The translations under genes were made by a program, and so were the position numbers. 64,000 nt of DNA from Undaria pinnatifida (taxonomy: Eukaryota; Sar; Phaeophyceae; Laminariales; Alariaceae), in the NCBI GenBank assembly GCA_012845835.1, contig JABAKD010000025.1:20995423-21059422 (forward strand), written 5' to 3'. The notes under the pieces were generated by a model. It worked only from the letters and a program-made list of their open reading frames with translations, was not told where the DNA came from and did not search any database. Below are positions 36,301 to 42,400 of the stretch, piece after piece (the stretch's first letter is position 1; every line of letters starts with the position of its first letter).

Positions 36301-37083
36301 TGAACGAACGAATACGGCAACGCTGGAGCAGCTATACCTTTGGTGTTGTAGCGTGCTGTGCGGGACTGCTGGCGTCCTGTAGGTCAAGAGTACTACTGCT
36401 GTTGTTCTACGTAGCCCGTCGGCAGCGACACCACCATGTGGAAACTCTCACAAGCGGAACTCGGAGCAATGTTTGGGGAAAAGACGAGTGGTCGTAGGAG
36501 CTAAAGCGACGTGGGCTTTTCTAGCCCACCGGCGGCGACACTGCCACGCCAAAAATCTCATAAGCGGAACTCGGAGCAACTTTCGGTAAAATACGAGTGT
36601 TCGAAGCGGCTAGGCGACGTGACGTTGAGCTCTCAGACGCCAAAGTTACATGCGCGAACTGAAAGCAGTTGTACCTATGCAGATACTAATTTGGCGATGA
36701 CACACAGCTGATCAACTGCATCGCACCACGCGTGAGTTGTTCCTCGGCATTAATTCCATGTTAGGCGCGTGATAACCCTTTTAACACTGCGGTCCCGATA
36801 CTAAGGGGATAAAGCACTTGGGATTAAACTAGGGCCATTATTGGAGATTGAACAGCGTTAACGCCGAATGTATACACCCCCAAAGTTACCGCCACCGCGA
36901 GCCAGACAGAAAAATCACCTGTGTCAGCTTGGGCTGCCATTGCTTCCACGCCTGCAGCAGAACTCGCCTGCGCAGATGCCCCACGATGACGTCTACAGCC
37001 GCTCCGAGACGAGCGGGGCCGGCGGCTGCCGCCGGCAACAGCCGAGAGGTGGGGTGCGTGTTTCTGGTCGCAGGCGCTTGCAT
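83..37083 (-). CDS. Large multi-exon coiled-coil protein, function unknown (3' end off the window)
   Basis: I do not recognise a named family. About 25 short minus-strand exons were joined by their splice sites: 36919-37083, 35262-36062, 34580-34667, 33594-33760, 30348-30512, 28285-28374, 25998-26075, 25281-25469, 24129-24284, 23176-23840, about 22060-22565, 21764-21885, 20235-20523, 18964-19326, 17034-17416, 15628-15721, 15057-15173, 13483-13566, 13113-13178, 12501-12697, 11355-11412, 11008-11097, about 9560-10139, 6824-7164 and 83-334. Intron phases match at all but three joints: exon 11 to 12, exon 23 to 24, and exon 24 to 83-334, where at least one exon is probably missed. The protein is rich in Glu, Arg, Ala, Gln and Leu with heptad-like stretches in most exons, broken by low-complexity acidic or Gly/Ser loops in exons 2, 10, 11 and 23. 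Length exceeds 1,700 residues. A cytoskeletal, centrosomal or flagellar scaffold role is only an inference from the architecture. Confidence 0.72.
1209..1470. mobile_element. MITE-like element, family M1, full-length copy
   Basis: Inverted ends: left GCCATCCCACGGTAGGGGT, right the reverse complement of GTCATCCCACGGTAGGGGT. The 262-bp interior contains AAGAATTTTCTGAGC and GAAGGCATTCGTTCGC, both shared with the copies near 18.35 and 28.8 kb. No coding capacity. Confidence 0.65.
2455..2800 (+). repeat. Dispersed repeat R2, copy 1
   Basis: About 340 bp similar along its length to 56505-56830, sharing CACTGCGT(A/G)AGCTAG, GTGGAGAACC(T/C)TAACTCCGCA and GTAGTTACATAGTA-type words. Probably a non-autonomous transposon fragment. 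Confidence 0.55.
3707..3806 (+). repeat. Lone copy of a putative recombinase-element end
   Basis: Contains AGAGAGGCCTCATTGATCCC and GAAATGTTACAGCAG, also found at 4124-4193 and at 33063-33170, just downstream of the tyrosine-recombinase pseudogene. Confidence 0.5.
4124..4193 (+). repeat. Second lone copy of the putative recombinase-element end
   Basis: About 70 bp, nearly identical to 3737-3806, only 320 bp downstream of the first copy. Confidence 0.5.
4808..4886 (+). repeat. G-rich simple repeats (GGGTT)n and (GGGT)n
   Basis: Tandem TTGGG units are followed, after a short gap, by about six GGGT units. Four or more G-runs close together could form a G-quadruplex on the plus strand. Confidence 0.75.
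6824..7164 (-). CDS. Coiled-coil gene exon 24
   Basis: Acceptor CACACCAG, phase 2 in, strong donor AA|GTGAGT in phase 1. About 113 residues, Pro/Ala/Asn-rich then acidic. No domain recognised. Confidence 0.62.
7165..9559. other. Intron of the coiled-coil gene, transposon-like AT-rich DNA
   Basis: Contains a stretch with repeated CCGAAA/TTTCGG words (8400-8550) able to form hairpins, and a long inverted repeat (8809-9045). No coding exon seen. Confidence 0.5.
8809..9045. repeat. Inverted repeat with about 45-bp arms
   Basis: Left arm 8809-8862 and right arm 8995-9045 are imperfect reverse complements, sharing TTGACACGTGATTTGAA then CAAGCTGA. The 130-bp loop holds T-runs. Possibly a MITE or a transcribed hairpin. 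Confidence 0.6.
9560..10139 (-). CDS. Coiled-coil gene exon 23 (left boundary unresolved)
   Basis: Acceptor TTGCCCCAG, phase 0. About 45 residues of coiled coil (AATAAELRRRDADIRNF onward) are followed by a long Arg/Asp/Gly/Ser-rich, probably disordered tail. The frame stays open to 9315. A GG|GTACTC donor near 9567 would give the phase 2 needed by exon 24, but other donors exist. Confidence 0.66.
10240..10625. repeat. Tandem duplication of about 190 bp rich in ATC/ATG triplets
   Basis: Two copies (about 10250-10440 and 10441-10625) both carry TGTGAGACATCATCATGGTC, a run of CATCAT triplets, and GTGAGCGCGTAGGGAAT. Confidence 0.7.
10832..10978 (+). repeat. Polypyrimidine pentamer tract (CCCCT/CCCGT)n
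   Basis: About 145 bp made almost only of CCCCT, CCCTT and CCCGT units. The minus (sense) strand is a purine G4-like tract inside an intron, upstream of the exon at 9560-10139. Confidence 0.85.
11008..11097 (-). CDS. Coiled-coil gene exon 22
   Basis: 30 codons, phase 0 to 0, acceptor GGCGACAG and donor GAG|GTAAGG. Contains AHAEKRVLQGALDQAGRQAA. Confidence 0.76.
11355..11412 (-). CDS. Coiled-coil gene exon 21
   Basis: A 58-base exon. One base completes a Ser codon from exon 20, then 19 codons (RRARHLEARVDALQRQLDE) end in phase 0 at GAG|GTGAGG. Acceptor TGACTCAG. Confidence 0.7.
12175..12190 (-). repeat. Interstitial telomere-like repeat
   Basis: CCTAACCCTAACCCTA, about two and a half TTAGGG units read on the minus strand, followed within 10 bp by an R1 repeat. 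Confidence 0.6.
12200..12362 (+). repeat. Dispersed repeat R1
   Basis: R1 consensus words: CATGCGACTC-CCGA, GGCG-TTCGCG-TTGGTGCA, ACCCGACGTG, CCGTCC-GGCATTG, AGGGATGCG-GG-TCTATGGTC, CTACGGC. Partial copies lie at 22982-23050, 34900-34990, 53080-53210, 56205-56370, 56830-57000, 57110-57330 and 59880-60010 (plus), and at 17628-17700, 33828-33880, 33893-33945 and 34005-34085 (minus). Confidence 0.7.
12501..12697 (-). CDS. Coiled-coil gene exon 20
   Basis: 65 codons plus two bases, acceptor ATGCACAG and donor AG|GTGAAG. Contains ELRSTRERLADASRELKALR. Confidence 0.77.
13113..13178 (-). CDS. Coiled-coil gene exon 19
   Basis: 22 codons, phase 0 to 0, acceptor ATGACAAG and donor AAG|GTGTGT. Contains CREMTNRLLELQATK. 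Confidence 0.7.
13283..13445 (+). mobile_element. SINE fragment (3' body)
   Basis: Shares GACGAGCAG-GGGA-TGCTGAA-CCTAT-CGCGATAAAAA, GCTTGTCCAGAAG and GAGCTGGAAAGTA with the copies at 14118 and 48657. It lies in the intron between exons 18 and 19 of the coiled-coil gene. Confidence 0.6.
13483..13566 (-). CDS. Coiled-coil gene exon 18
   Basis: 28 codons, phase 0 to 0, acceptor GACAACAG and donor GAG|GTGAGG. Contains LLDRERGLEALRAQADVERV. Confidence 0.74.
13610..14760 (-). mobile_element. LINE 3' fragment, interrupted by a SINE
   Basis: Minus-strand remnant of a non-LTR retrotransposon, collinear with 26325-27700 at nucleotide level. The minus strand encodes broken pieces such as RNERPNVGGVS and a DRAGIRWDNVVE-like segment. 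A SINE occupies 14118-14425. No intact frame. Confidence 0.68.
14118..14425 (+). mobile_element. tRNA-derived SINE nested in the LINE
   Basis: The head has tRNA-like internal promoter boxes: GGTGGCGTATCAGG (A-box-like) and GAGTTCGAATCCC (B box, T-arm). The body then matches two other copies. It splits the LINE: CCCCCGTATA on the left and TGTTTCTCCTC on the right are contiguous in the other LINE copy at 26805-26830. Confidence 0.72.
15057..15173 (-). CDS. Coiled-coil gene exon 17
   Basis: 39 codons, phase 0 to 0, acceptor GAAGCAG and donor CAG|GTATTG. Textbook heptads around LVEENEKCAARLDQLTVALK. Confidence 0.78.
15628..15721 (-). CDS. Coiled-coil gene exon 16
   Basis: Phase 2 in (AG+G gives Arg), phase 0 out at GAG|GTATGT. 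Contains VEALESALEKLAETGWAAEG. Confidence 0.74.
15722..17033. other. Intron with nothing recognised
   Basis: About 1.3 kb between exons 15 and 16 without repeat or coding signal that I can support. The same holds for 15174-15627 and 25470-25997. Confidence 0.5.
17034..17416 (-). CDS. Coiled-coil gene exon 15
   Basis: 127 codons plus two bases, acceptor ACCCCAG and donor AG|GTGAGG. Almost entirely Ala/Glu/Arg coiled coil, including ARLVATLQELADERAEHAAR, ending in a Glu/Gly/Arg stretch. Confidence 0.78.
17445..17510 (+). repeat. G-rich (GGGTT)n repeat
   Basis: Tandem GGTTG/GGGTT units and GGGT units in the intron just upstream (in gene sense) of exon 15, same composition as 4808-4886. Confidence 0.7.
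18345..18490 (+). mobile_element. Partial M1 element
   Basis: Shares TAAGAATTTTCTGAGC and CGAAGGCATTCGCTCGCGCA with the copy at 1209-1470; the terminal repeat is decayed. A second partial copy, in reverse orientation with an intact GAGTCATCCCACCG end, follows at 18727-18925. Fragments also occur near 51340-51420 and 57845-57970. Confidence 0.5.
18964..19326 (-). CDS. Coiled-coil gene exon 14
   Basis: 121 codons, phase 0 to 0, acceptor ATCGGCAG and donor ACG|GTAAGA. Two helices (KKEVNLARQQAD, and HCAKLEEALNEAKRSLAEVR) flank an Ala/Gly/Pro linker. Confidence 0.74.
19770..19945 (+). mobile_element. LINE 3' end fragment
   Basis: Plus-strand copy of the last about 170 bp of the same LINE: GAGCGCCCGAATGTTGGAGG and ATGCGTGGTCAATCGTCAAA match the minus-strand copies near 13.65 and 26.36 kb. 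Confidence 0.65.
20235..20523 (-). CDS. Coiled-coil gene exon 13
   Basis: Phase 2 in, phase 0 out at ATG|GTAAGA. An Asp/Asn/His-rich linker precedes a helical block around LPELVGALRREWEALLEGM. The alternative threonine-rich frame over the same bases runs into a stop. Confidence 0.68.
21163..21516 (+). repeat. Minisatellite, about 13 copies of a 27-30 bp unit
   Basis: Imperfect tandem units alternate ATGCATGATATCACACCCCC and TATAACATGCATGCTATCAC. Located in the intron between exons 12 and 13. Confidence 0.85.
21545..21665 (-). repeat. Dispersed repeat R4, copy 1
   Basis: Read on the minus strand it matches 43372-43475 (plus): GAATTTCCAAGCCAGTTTTC, then GAGAGT-CAAAC and TATGG-CAG-TCTCGACG. 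Confidence 0.6.
21764..21885 (-). CDS. Coiled-coil gene exon 12
   Basis: Phase 0 in after GATCCGGCAG, phase 2 out at AG|GTGAGT. Contains ALRRVILDLIGQLAARTLER. The phase-2 joint gives Ser with exon 13. A different open frame crosses the same bases but ends in the wrong phase for exon 13. Confidence 0.68.
22060..22565 (-). CDS. Coiled-coil gene exon 11 (left boundary unresolved)
   Basis: Enters in phase 2 after TTATCGCAG, giving Ser at the joint with exon 10. It encodes RLERDLRRREHDALLALLRD, then an Asp/Glu/Gly-rich stretch and a helix around PEEWRDVLAALKHSLRIRG. The frame stays open to 21752 and I could not choose the donor. Confidence 0.62.
23176..23840 (-). CDS. Coiled-coil gene exon 10 with low-complexity loop
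   Basis: 221 codons plus two bases, acceptor TACCGCAG, donor CAG|GTACGG (phase 2). Its first 30 residues are coiled coil (DLRKTAARLARDKAELVSQL). The remainder is Gly/Asp/Glu/Arg-rich and probably disordered. Confidence 0.72.
24129..24284 (-). CDS. Coiled-coil gene exon 9
   Basis: 52 codons, phase 0 to 0, acceptor GCGTCAG and donor GAG|GTGGGC. Starts ERQLLEKQWHQREKRW and ends in an acidic helix. Confidence 0.74.
24531..24692. repeat. M2 MITE-like repeats (TTAACCCTTT family)
   Basis: Two adjacent units with CTGCACCCACGTTTTCGGGGGCA-like cores and ACTACTTGGGA, bounded by TTAACCCTTTAA and GGTTAAA. Related units occur near 1000-1050, 27719-27818, 30100, 33440-33525, 36193-36283, 55010-55190 and 62550-62630. 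Confidence 0.5.
25281..25469 (-). CDS. Coiled-coil gene exon 8
   Basis: 63 codons, phase 0 to 0, acceptor ACTGCAG and donor CAG|GTGGGC. Strong coiled coil around VSALTAENKSLAQRAAGAE. Confidence 0.78.
25998..26075 (-). CDS. Coiled-coil gene exon 7
   Basis: A 26-codon exon, phase 0 to 0, acceptor GAGCTAG and donor GCG|GTAAGG. Contains DLQGQLVQAREAALAASSS. It is too short for an ORF scan but fits its neighbours in frame and character. Confidence 0.7.
26325..27700 (-). mobile_element. LINE (non-LTR retrotransposon) 3' portion, reverse-transcriptase pseudogene
   Basis: Minus-strand fragments in order: KWRVTANVKKCAVGVRNED, QYTYLGVDISKDCSWDTH, KSRVDKIDAILADSRLDTRT, then DKAAWEKIAKGRAGIRWDNV and RRKRYTSSREEEDVYARMC. 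These correspond to the C-terminal part of a LINE reverse-transcriptase polyprotein, as I recall it. Frameshifts and stops separate them, so it is dead. The plus-strand 291-codon frame at 26765-27640 is a shadow. Confidence 0.75.
27719..27818. repeat. M2 MITE-like repeat
   Basis: About 100 bp, left end GTTAACCCTTTCAC, right end CTCTAAAGGGCTCAAAC, with CACACTGTTTCCAAGTAG in the middle. Confidence 0.5.
28285..28374 (-). CDS. Coiled-coil gene exon 6
   Basis: 30 codons, phase 0 to 0, acceptor GAACGCAG and donor GAG|GTAAAG. Contains FLENVKDLEERASRAEAMY. Confidence 0.75.
28375..30347. other. Intron of the coiled-coil gene
   Basis: Holds the M1 element 28791-29074, another GAGGAGCTC-containing M1-like fragment near 29265-29345 and an M2-like unit near 30100. 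No coding exon seen. Confidence 0.5.
28791..29074. mobile_element. MITE-like element, family M1, second full-length copy
   Basis: Begins GTCATCCCACCG and ends CCGTGGGATGAC. The inner GGTCGGGTTGCGGGAACG and TTCGAAGTCAT match the M1 copies in opposite orientation. It lies in a coiled-coil gene intron. Confidence 0.65.
30348..30512 (-). CDS. Coiled-coil gene exon 5
   Basis: 55 codons, phase 0 to 0, acceptor GTGAACAG and donor CAG|GTGGGA. Clear heptads around LLEERLQQTLEREAALNEEV, then an alanine-rich helix. Confidence 0.77.
30549..30840 (+). repeat. Four spaced copies of GTGTCAGATATT
   Basis: AA(C/T)GTGTCAGATATTAC-like words begin near 30551, 30659, 30721 and 30825, at intervals of about 60-110 bp in otherwise unrelated sequence. 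Confidence 0.65.
32400..33060 (+). pseudogene. Tyrosine-recombinase pseudogene (Crypton/DIRS-like)
   Basis: Plus-strand fragments read FGKTLRESSQAVVVRNITDN, then in another frame FPSVLENGDERDSGADTSGD, then in a third DKRDTLHSFRIGGALAMDV followed by SVAVAGRYAGVTA. The HSFRxGGA motif and the downstream RYAG tyrosine fit the H-x-x-R and Y of tyrosine recombinases. At least two frameshifts and several stops show it is dead. The element probably spans about 31590-33170. Assignment to Cryptons rather than DIRS is not possible here. Confidence 0.62.
33063..33170 (+). repeat. Putative 3' end of the recombinase element
   Basis: Repeat also found alone at 3707-3806 and 4124-4193. Contains AGAGAGGCCTCATTGATCCC. 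Confidence 0.5.
33594..33760 (-). CDS. Coiled-coil gene exon 4
   Basis: Enters in phase 1 after GAAACAG and leaves in phase 0 at AAG|GTGTTT. Its 55 codons are Arg/Glu/Ala-rich heptads around ARKALLDGRRDWAAEKD. Confidence 0.72.
33828..34085 (-). repeat. Three short R1 fragments in tandem
   Basis: The R1 core (reverse complement of TAGGGATGCGAGGGTCTATGG) appears three times at about 33828-33880, 33893-33945 and 34005-34085. A plus-orientation copy follows at 34900-34990. Confidence 0.6.
34580..34667 (-). CDS. Coiled-coil gene exon 3
   Basis: 29 codons plus one base, acceptor GGTGGCAG, donor GAAG|GTACTG (phase 1). The segment contains LRHCERQHKEQLEVERRQQK, continuous with coiled coil on both sides. 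Confidence 0.72.
35262..36062 (-). CDS. Coiled-coil gene exon 2
   Basis: Phase 0 to 0, 267 codons, acceptor CTCAG and donor GAG|GTACGG. It begins with a helix around ILERQHLRLLERS, continues through a polar Asp/Ser/Gly/Arg-rich segment, and ends in about 90 residues of highly charged Glu/Arg/Ala coiled coil. Confidence 0.75.
36193..36283. repeat. M2 MITE-like repeat
   Basis: About 91 bp, ends GTAACCCTTTTTAGAAC and GCTCTAAAAGGATTAAC are inverted repeats. The best-preserved pair of ends in the family. Confidence 0.55.
36412..36630 (+). repeat. Two-copy tandem repeat of about 110 bp
   Basis: Both units carry AAGCGGAACTCGGAGCAA, TAGCCC-CGGC-GCGACAC and CGACGTG, in the intron after exon 1 of the coiled-coil gene. 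Confidence 0.75.
36919..37083 (-). CDS. Coiled-coil gene exon 1 (candidate start exon)
   Basis: An ATG at 37083-37081 opens 55 codons ending in phase 0 at a GTGATT donor. The exon contains the basic, Trp-rich helix LRRRVLLQAWKQWQPKL. Alternatively the exon starts at 37025, after a CGGCAG acceptor in phase 1, and joins an upstream exon at 37249-37295. Confidence 0.55.
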
Positions 37084-38972
37084 CGCACCGCTGCACCCCT
37101 AAACTGGCTCAACACCTCTCCCGAATCCCTATCGCCGGAAAAAGGCTCCTCATTCGTCTGGAGTGACACAGTCAGCGGCGCGTTTAAGCCTCACCGATCG
37201 CGGTTCCGCGCTGTCCCTCGGTGGAAGGGGGAGCAGACGCCTGCTTACCAATCACGACCGGTTGCTGTTGAAGTCTTTGTTTTTGGTCAGGTTCCCTGCC
37301 ACCATCGGCATGAGAGAGGAAGGGGGTGAGGGCAAAAAAAGAGGAAGGGCAAGAGGCTAAAAAGAGCTGGAGTAGATGCCCGTCAGTTCGAGAAGTTACC
37401 TGTGGTGCCGGAAAGCAATTGCTGCACACGGGCTTGCGCGAACCGAAACACGGAATCTCAAACGGTGGCGAAAGTCGAGAGGGCCTGAGAACGAAGGGAG
37501 GTGCAACGCTTTGCAGCCTATGTTAAGCGCGGCGAATCCTTACCAGGTATGTACCGGTTGCTGCGAGCAACAGGTTTGGGTGTAGTCGCAAAGGTTGTCG
37601 CGCATCAATATGTCGATGGTCTTTGTGCGCCAAGAAAGGCACAGTTGCTATAACTCCACCTACCCGTATTTCCTAGCGAGCCTCAAGTGCAAGTCATAAT
37701 ACGACGCTTGCCGCATATCTGGTAGAGTAAAGCCCTGGACTAGGGATGCAGACGGCCAGAGCTCTAGCTGTTAGTACTAACGCTAGCTCTAATAACTCTA
37801 CGTGGAGCTCTCTAGACTCTGTCTTGTCCTGTGATCACAGCGGTGAAACGCTATAACATTCATCGTACCGCTGATTGCTGCCAGTTTTGCTGCCTTGCAT
37901 CTGATCATGATAATTAAATACAACGGCGGGAAGAGGAGGGATCAAGAGTAAAAACAGACGCGTGCGAGTCCACAGGCGTCGATACAAGTGCTACAGCAGT
38001 ATGACAGTTGTTATTGCCCTGACTCACGAACTGCCAGGGCGTGATTCGATGGCGTATAGAGTTGCTATATCGCATAATACCGTGCTGCGTCTGTGGTTAA
38101 CTCGTACTGCTGTTGGCAAGCTGTTGCCGCAACTTGGTGCTATTAATAGGGTATAGTCGTGCTGCCGTGCTTTTGTTGCAGCCAGTACAGCAGTACCATG
38201 TACAGAGTCGTAGTCGTATTATTAGTACCTGTTGAGAGTGTTTCGGCTGTTATTATACAATGGTTGGAAACATACCTCAGCAACTATTGGGAGAACGCCA
38301 TACGGCTGTGGAAGTTTAACACAACTCCATTGTCAATACCAGCATGATGTCGTGGAGCGCGCTTTGATACATCATCGAGCAATGACACGGGTACGCGTGC
38401 AGAATGATGAGAGACCGGATACGGGTACTTGCTACTCTTGCTCCAGTACGCTTACTGCTGTTGTAGCAGGTACCACAGGGACTCGATGCCAGTTTTTGGA
38501 GCAATTTGTTACGTTGTCAAGCGATTCTGGGAGGTGGTTTGGGGCTTCAAGTTTCCGGCGGGTTACCACTGATATCATAACGCAGGACAACAGCAATCTT
38601 GAACCCATTTCGATATCGCGATCAATCCACCCCATCGTCTGTGCCGCACTGCTGGAGTAGCATGCAGCATGCAGCACTGGTGTCGAGAGGCGTAACACAG
38701 CAAAACAGCATACCTGGTAGCAGTAGAACACAGGACCGGTCGTAACGGCCGAAAAAAATCCAAACCAAGTGCAGCAAACGCTACAACAACCTGGACCCAG
38801 CGGTGCTCATCTTTCCCCCGACACACCCCTCTTCCTCACCTGTGGCTTGTGGCATGCTTCCCGGTGCCTCAGGCGACGCTAGAGCGCGCAACCCCCAGGT
38901 ATGGCCGCATCACTCGATCACATCGTCCCGCATAAGAAGCGCTTCCATATACAGCGGAACTCCCGATAAATA
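37084..38972. promoter_or_regulatory. Spacer between divergent genes
   Basis: About 1.9 kb between the coiled-coil and DUF1838-like starts, so it should hold both promoters. It may also contain 5' exons of the coiled-coil gene (37249-37295 and around 37400-37470). CAGCAGTA/TACTGCTG words are frequent. No TATA box can be assigned with confidence. Confidence 0.4.
37249..37295 (-). CDS. Possible upstream exon of the coiled-coil gene
   Basis: On the minus strand a long pyrimidine tract and a GGTGGCAG acceptor precede 47 bases encoding EPDQKQRLQQQPVVI, followed by the strong donor GTAAGC in phase 1. That phase fits an internal acceptor at 37025 in the next exon. A donor CAG|GTAACT at 37400 could supply a still earlier exon in the matching phase 2. 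If real, the protein starts further upstream than 37083. Confidence 0.35.
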
Positions 38973-39448
38973 ATGTCACTCTCACCACAACCCCGCACAA
39001 GTTCGAACATGGCACCTGTCGTTGCTGAGGCCACGGGTGCGGCCGTAATGGCTTTGCTGCTCTCTGTGTCGCCTACGGTGGTGATGGGTGGTGGTAGGAA
39101 CGGTAACTGCAATGGCGCATCACAGCCCCAACGAGGACGGCGACGCCCGGTCGTGAAGGTGTTGGCGTGGGGGCACGGCGGCGGGCTGGGTCACAGCAGC
39201 AACCAAGTCGAGATGGATCCTAACCGCCCATCACTCAGCAGAGGAGGAGGAGCTGTGGAAGGTACTGACTATTCTAACGATCGGATGGTGGATGACTCGT
39301 GGACGCACGCAGCTTTCAAGGCGTTCCACGAGATGCGTGCTGGTCGGCCTTTGTCGACGTTGGTTCTTGACGAGGAAGAGGAAGACGAGGAGCAAAACGA
39401 ACAGGGACCGTTAGTAGCAGTTCGACGTCTTGCATCAAGGCTCACAAG
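38973..39448 (+). CDS. DUF1838-like gene exon 1
   Basis: ATG at 38973; ends AAG|GTGCGA in phase 2. The N-terminal hydrophobic stretch is followed by a polar linker, the helix SWTHAAFKAFHEMRAGRPL, and an acidic run. Confidence 0.65.
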
Positions 39449-42400
39449 GTGCGAGACTTATCAGGGGTCTTTCTGTGCTTCCGGGAGCACTCGGTATGGC
39501 CTTACGCGAAAGGTGGAAAGCTGGCTGACCATTATGAGTTGACGCAGCAGTAGGCAGTAGACGTGGTGTATTGTAGACGTATTCGGAATCCGTATGTCCG
39601 AGATGAGAGTGTTTATAAAAATGGAAAAAGAGTTGTAAATACGACGTATCTGCTCGCTGGGTCGCTGGGTAGCTTGGTTTGGCCATTTCTTATACAGTCG
39701 GATTTGTCAGTCGAAAACGGCCTTTTTCGACGGAAGCCCAAATCGAGCTTTCTTACACCGTCGAAAAAGGGCTTTTTCGACTCAATTTTTTTCGACTGAG
39801 AATTCCGACCGGCGGATCCAGTCGAAAAACTCGACTTTTTCGACTGGATCCTCCAGTCGAAAAGCCCAGCCGAAAAAAATTTACACGTGTTTTTTTAACC
39901 GATCGCATCCTTCATCCCACCACCACACACACCCACACGCTTTATTTTTCCCCATCCGCCGGAGGATAAAAAAAACAAACACACACACACCCACACGGCC
40001 ACACGGCCACACACCCATACCAGGTACCACACTGCAGTATGATACAAGGCGCTGACGCTGGCGTGGCTATCACTGCTGTTGCTTCTCGCAGCAAGTCAGC
40101 GTGGCGCATTCCTAGTTCCGCTCGCCTACAGCGTGTATCACACGACGGCAGCAGCGCGGGGTATCGATCCCATGTTGCCAACAACGGCTGAGCTGCTGTA
40201 GCTTTGGCGGCTCTCGGCTGAGTGCAACTCCACGAACGTAGCATTGACGGCTTTCGGCTAAGCCCAAAGCCACCAACTCGCTGGGACGAGGGTTCGTCGA
40301 GCCGTTGCTCGCGGTGAAAGCGCGAAGCACAGAGCTGCCAACCGATTTCGACTGCTGTACAGCAGTACTCCCTCACACCAACCGCCTCTAGGAAGGACCA
40401 GAATATTCTAGTCGAAAAAAAGTCCAGTCGAAAAGGGCCGTTTTCGACTGGCGGAATCGGACTGTATAAGAAATGGCGTTTGGAATGGAAGTCATCTATT
40501 AATAGACCATACTCGTAGGTCCACGCGCTCCTTGTTTCCCTCTGCAACTCCTTTAAGGCAGTCGTAGGATGCACGCATATGCTCCGACTACTCGCAGCAT
40601 GAGCAGTGTCAAACCCTGAAATACTGTCAAGTCTGTCAGTACTCACAGCAGTACCTCGAGCATTCCCCCCCGACAATGCTTTGCTTTCTTCCCCACTACT
40701 GGGAGCATCTATGGAAGGATACAAGAGGGCGCCTGTGTGTATGGTAGGTATATATGTGTGCGCTTGATTTCTACTGGGGTATCCGCCTTGTCGCGGTGTT
40801 GGCTGCGTTTGCTGGAAGTCACAGCAGGAGTCAGTCCTCCGTGATGCGGCATGGATATGATACGAAGCTTGTCCTCGTATGATACGTATAAGTCGCGCAC
40901 CCTTTCAAATATCGACGAACACGATACGTTTTAGTGTTGTATAGCATTGGTTTACAGTTTACTGCTGTAGCGCTCCAATCCTTTTGGATTGACGGCAAAA
41001 TTTCGATGTGAAAATAAACAGGATCCCTGAAAAGATTTACGCAAGGGACGCTCTTGAAGCTGCGCACCTTTCACCGGCTGCAATCCTCCGACGTTTGTTC
41101 GGACGTGATTTGCTACCCGTGAGGCCACCGTACGAGTTGTGATGAAGATCGTCATGGTCATCTTCAGATCTAACCCTTACCCATCGCAGTTAACCACTTC
41201 ATCCAGACGGGTGATCCTTGAAAGCGCAAAGGGTGGTAAACATAGGGTGGGGTAAAAAGAAGCGCCGAGCCATGGGCAATGGGCAGGTGAAAAATACGTA
41301 GTCATGCGGGAGAACGATCATTGCCGACTGCATGCCGACCTGTACTGCTGACTGTACTGCTGTTGTACCAGTGACGTACGACCTGACAAACCGACGAAGA
41401 TGCATTTCGTGTTCGTACCGGTATATACCTCTCTTATTTCAATTTGCATGTACATTGCATGCTTTAGCTGCCTTGTGATACGATAGCTTCCTGTTTGTTG
41501 AGACTACAGCAGGTGACCAGTCCCCTCGTTTAGACTGCGGCTCATCAGCGGTGGAGAGTTGCCTTTGTCTGTAGACGATATTCTGCCGTTAGGGCAAATG
41601 GTACTGTTCTCGTCATACGTTCGCGTACGGTGCCACCAACCGCAATGTTACACCCTGCGTTCCTATCGTGCCGTACTTGTAGAATGACTCGGGCCCAAGA
41701 GGATGATGATGCCGGCGAGCAGCGACAACAGCAGCGACAACAAGGCAGCCCGCTCGTGCAAACAGCGGGCGAAAAGGCTACGCGCGAAAGCGAAAACACA
41801 AACGTCGGCGAGAAGAACGTCCCGCCCGCTTGTTGGCATATGCAAGGACGCCTTACTAATGCCGCTACGGGCCAAACGATCGCCTTGGTGGAAGGCGTGG
41901 AACTGTCTCGCAACCTGGCCTTTGAAACGGCACAAACCGAACAGGAGAAGCGCTGGAAGAAAGATAAGGAAACCGAAGTCGGCGCAAGGCATGTTGAGGC
42001 AGACGAAGGTGGAGGCGTTATGGAGGAGGCTGGGGAAGAGCTGGAGGTAGATAAGGCGCTGAGACCGGGAAAATGGACGGCGTTTGGTTCACTTGCCAGC
42101 AAGAAGTTTTTCATGTACAAGGTAAGTCGTTCATGGATTCGCCTGTGGTCAAGATGCAGAGACATAAGAGCTATACGCGAAGGCAATGATTGCAGTCGGT
42201 CAAGGCCACGGTATGATAGGGGGGATACGCCCGTTTCCCTCCCGAGCAGTTTAGCAAACGCTTCGATGGAGGCGTGTTTCGTGAGATGCAAAAGCACCAA
42301 AGCTAACGACTTGCAAAGCAATAGGCTCTGCACCTGCTAGAGTGCCCCTGAGCCACTGAAATATTAGGCCGTGAAAGCGCCCCTTCCACGATAGCCAAGG

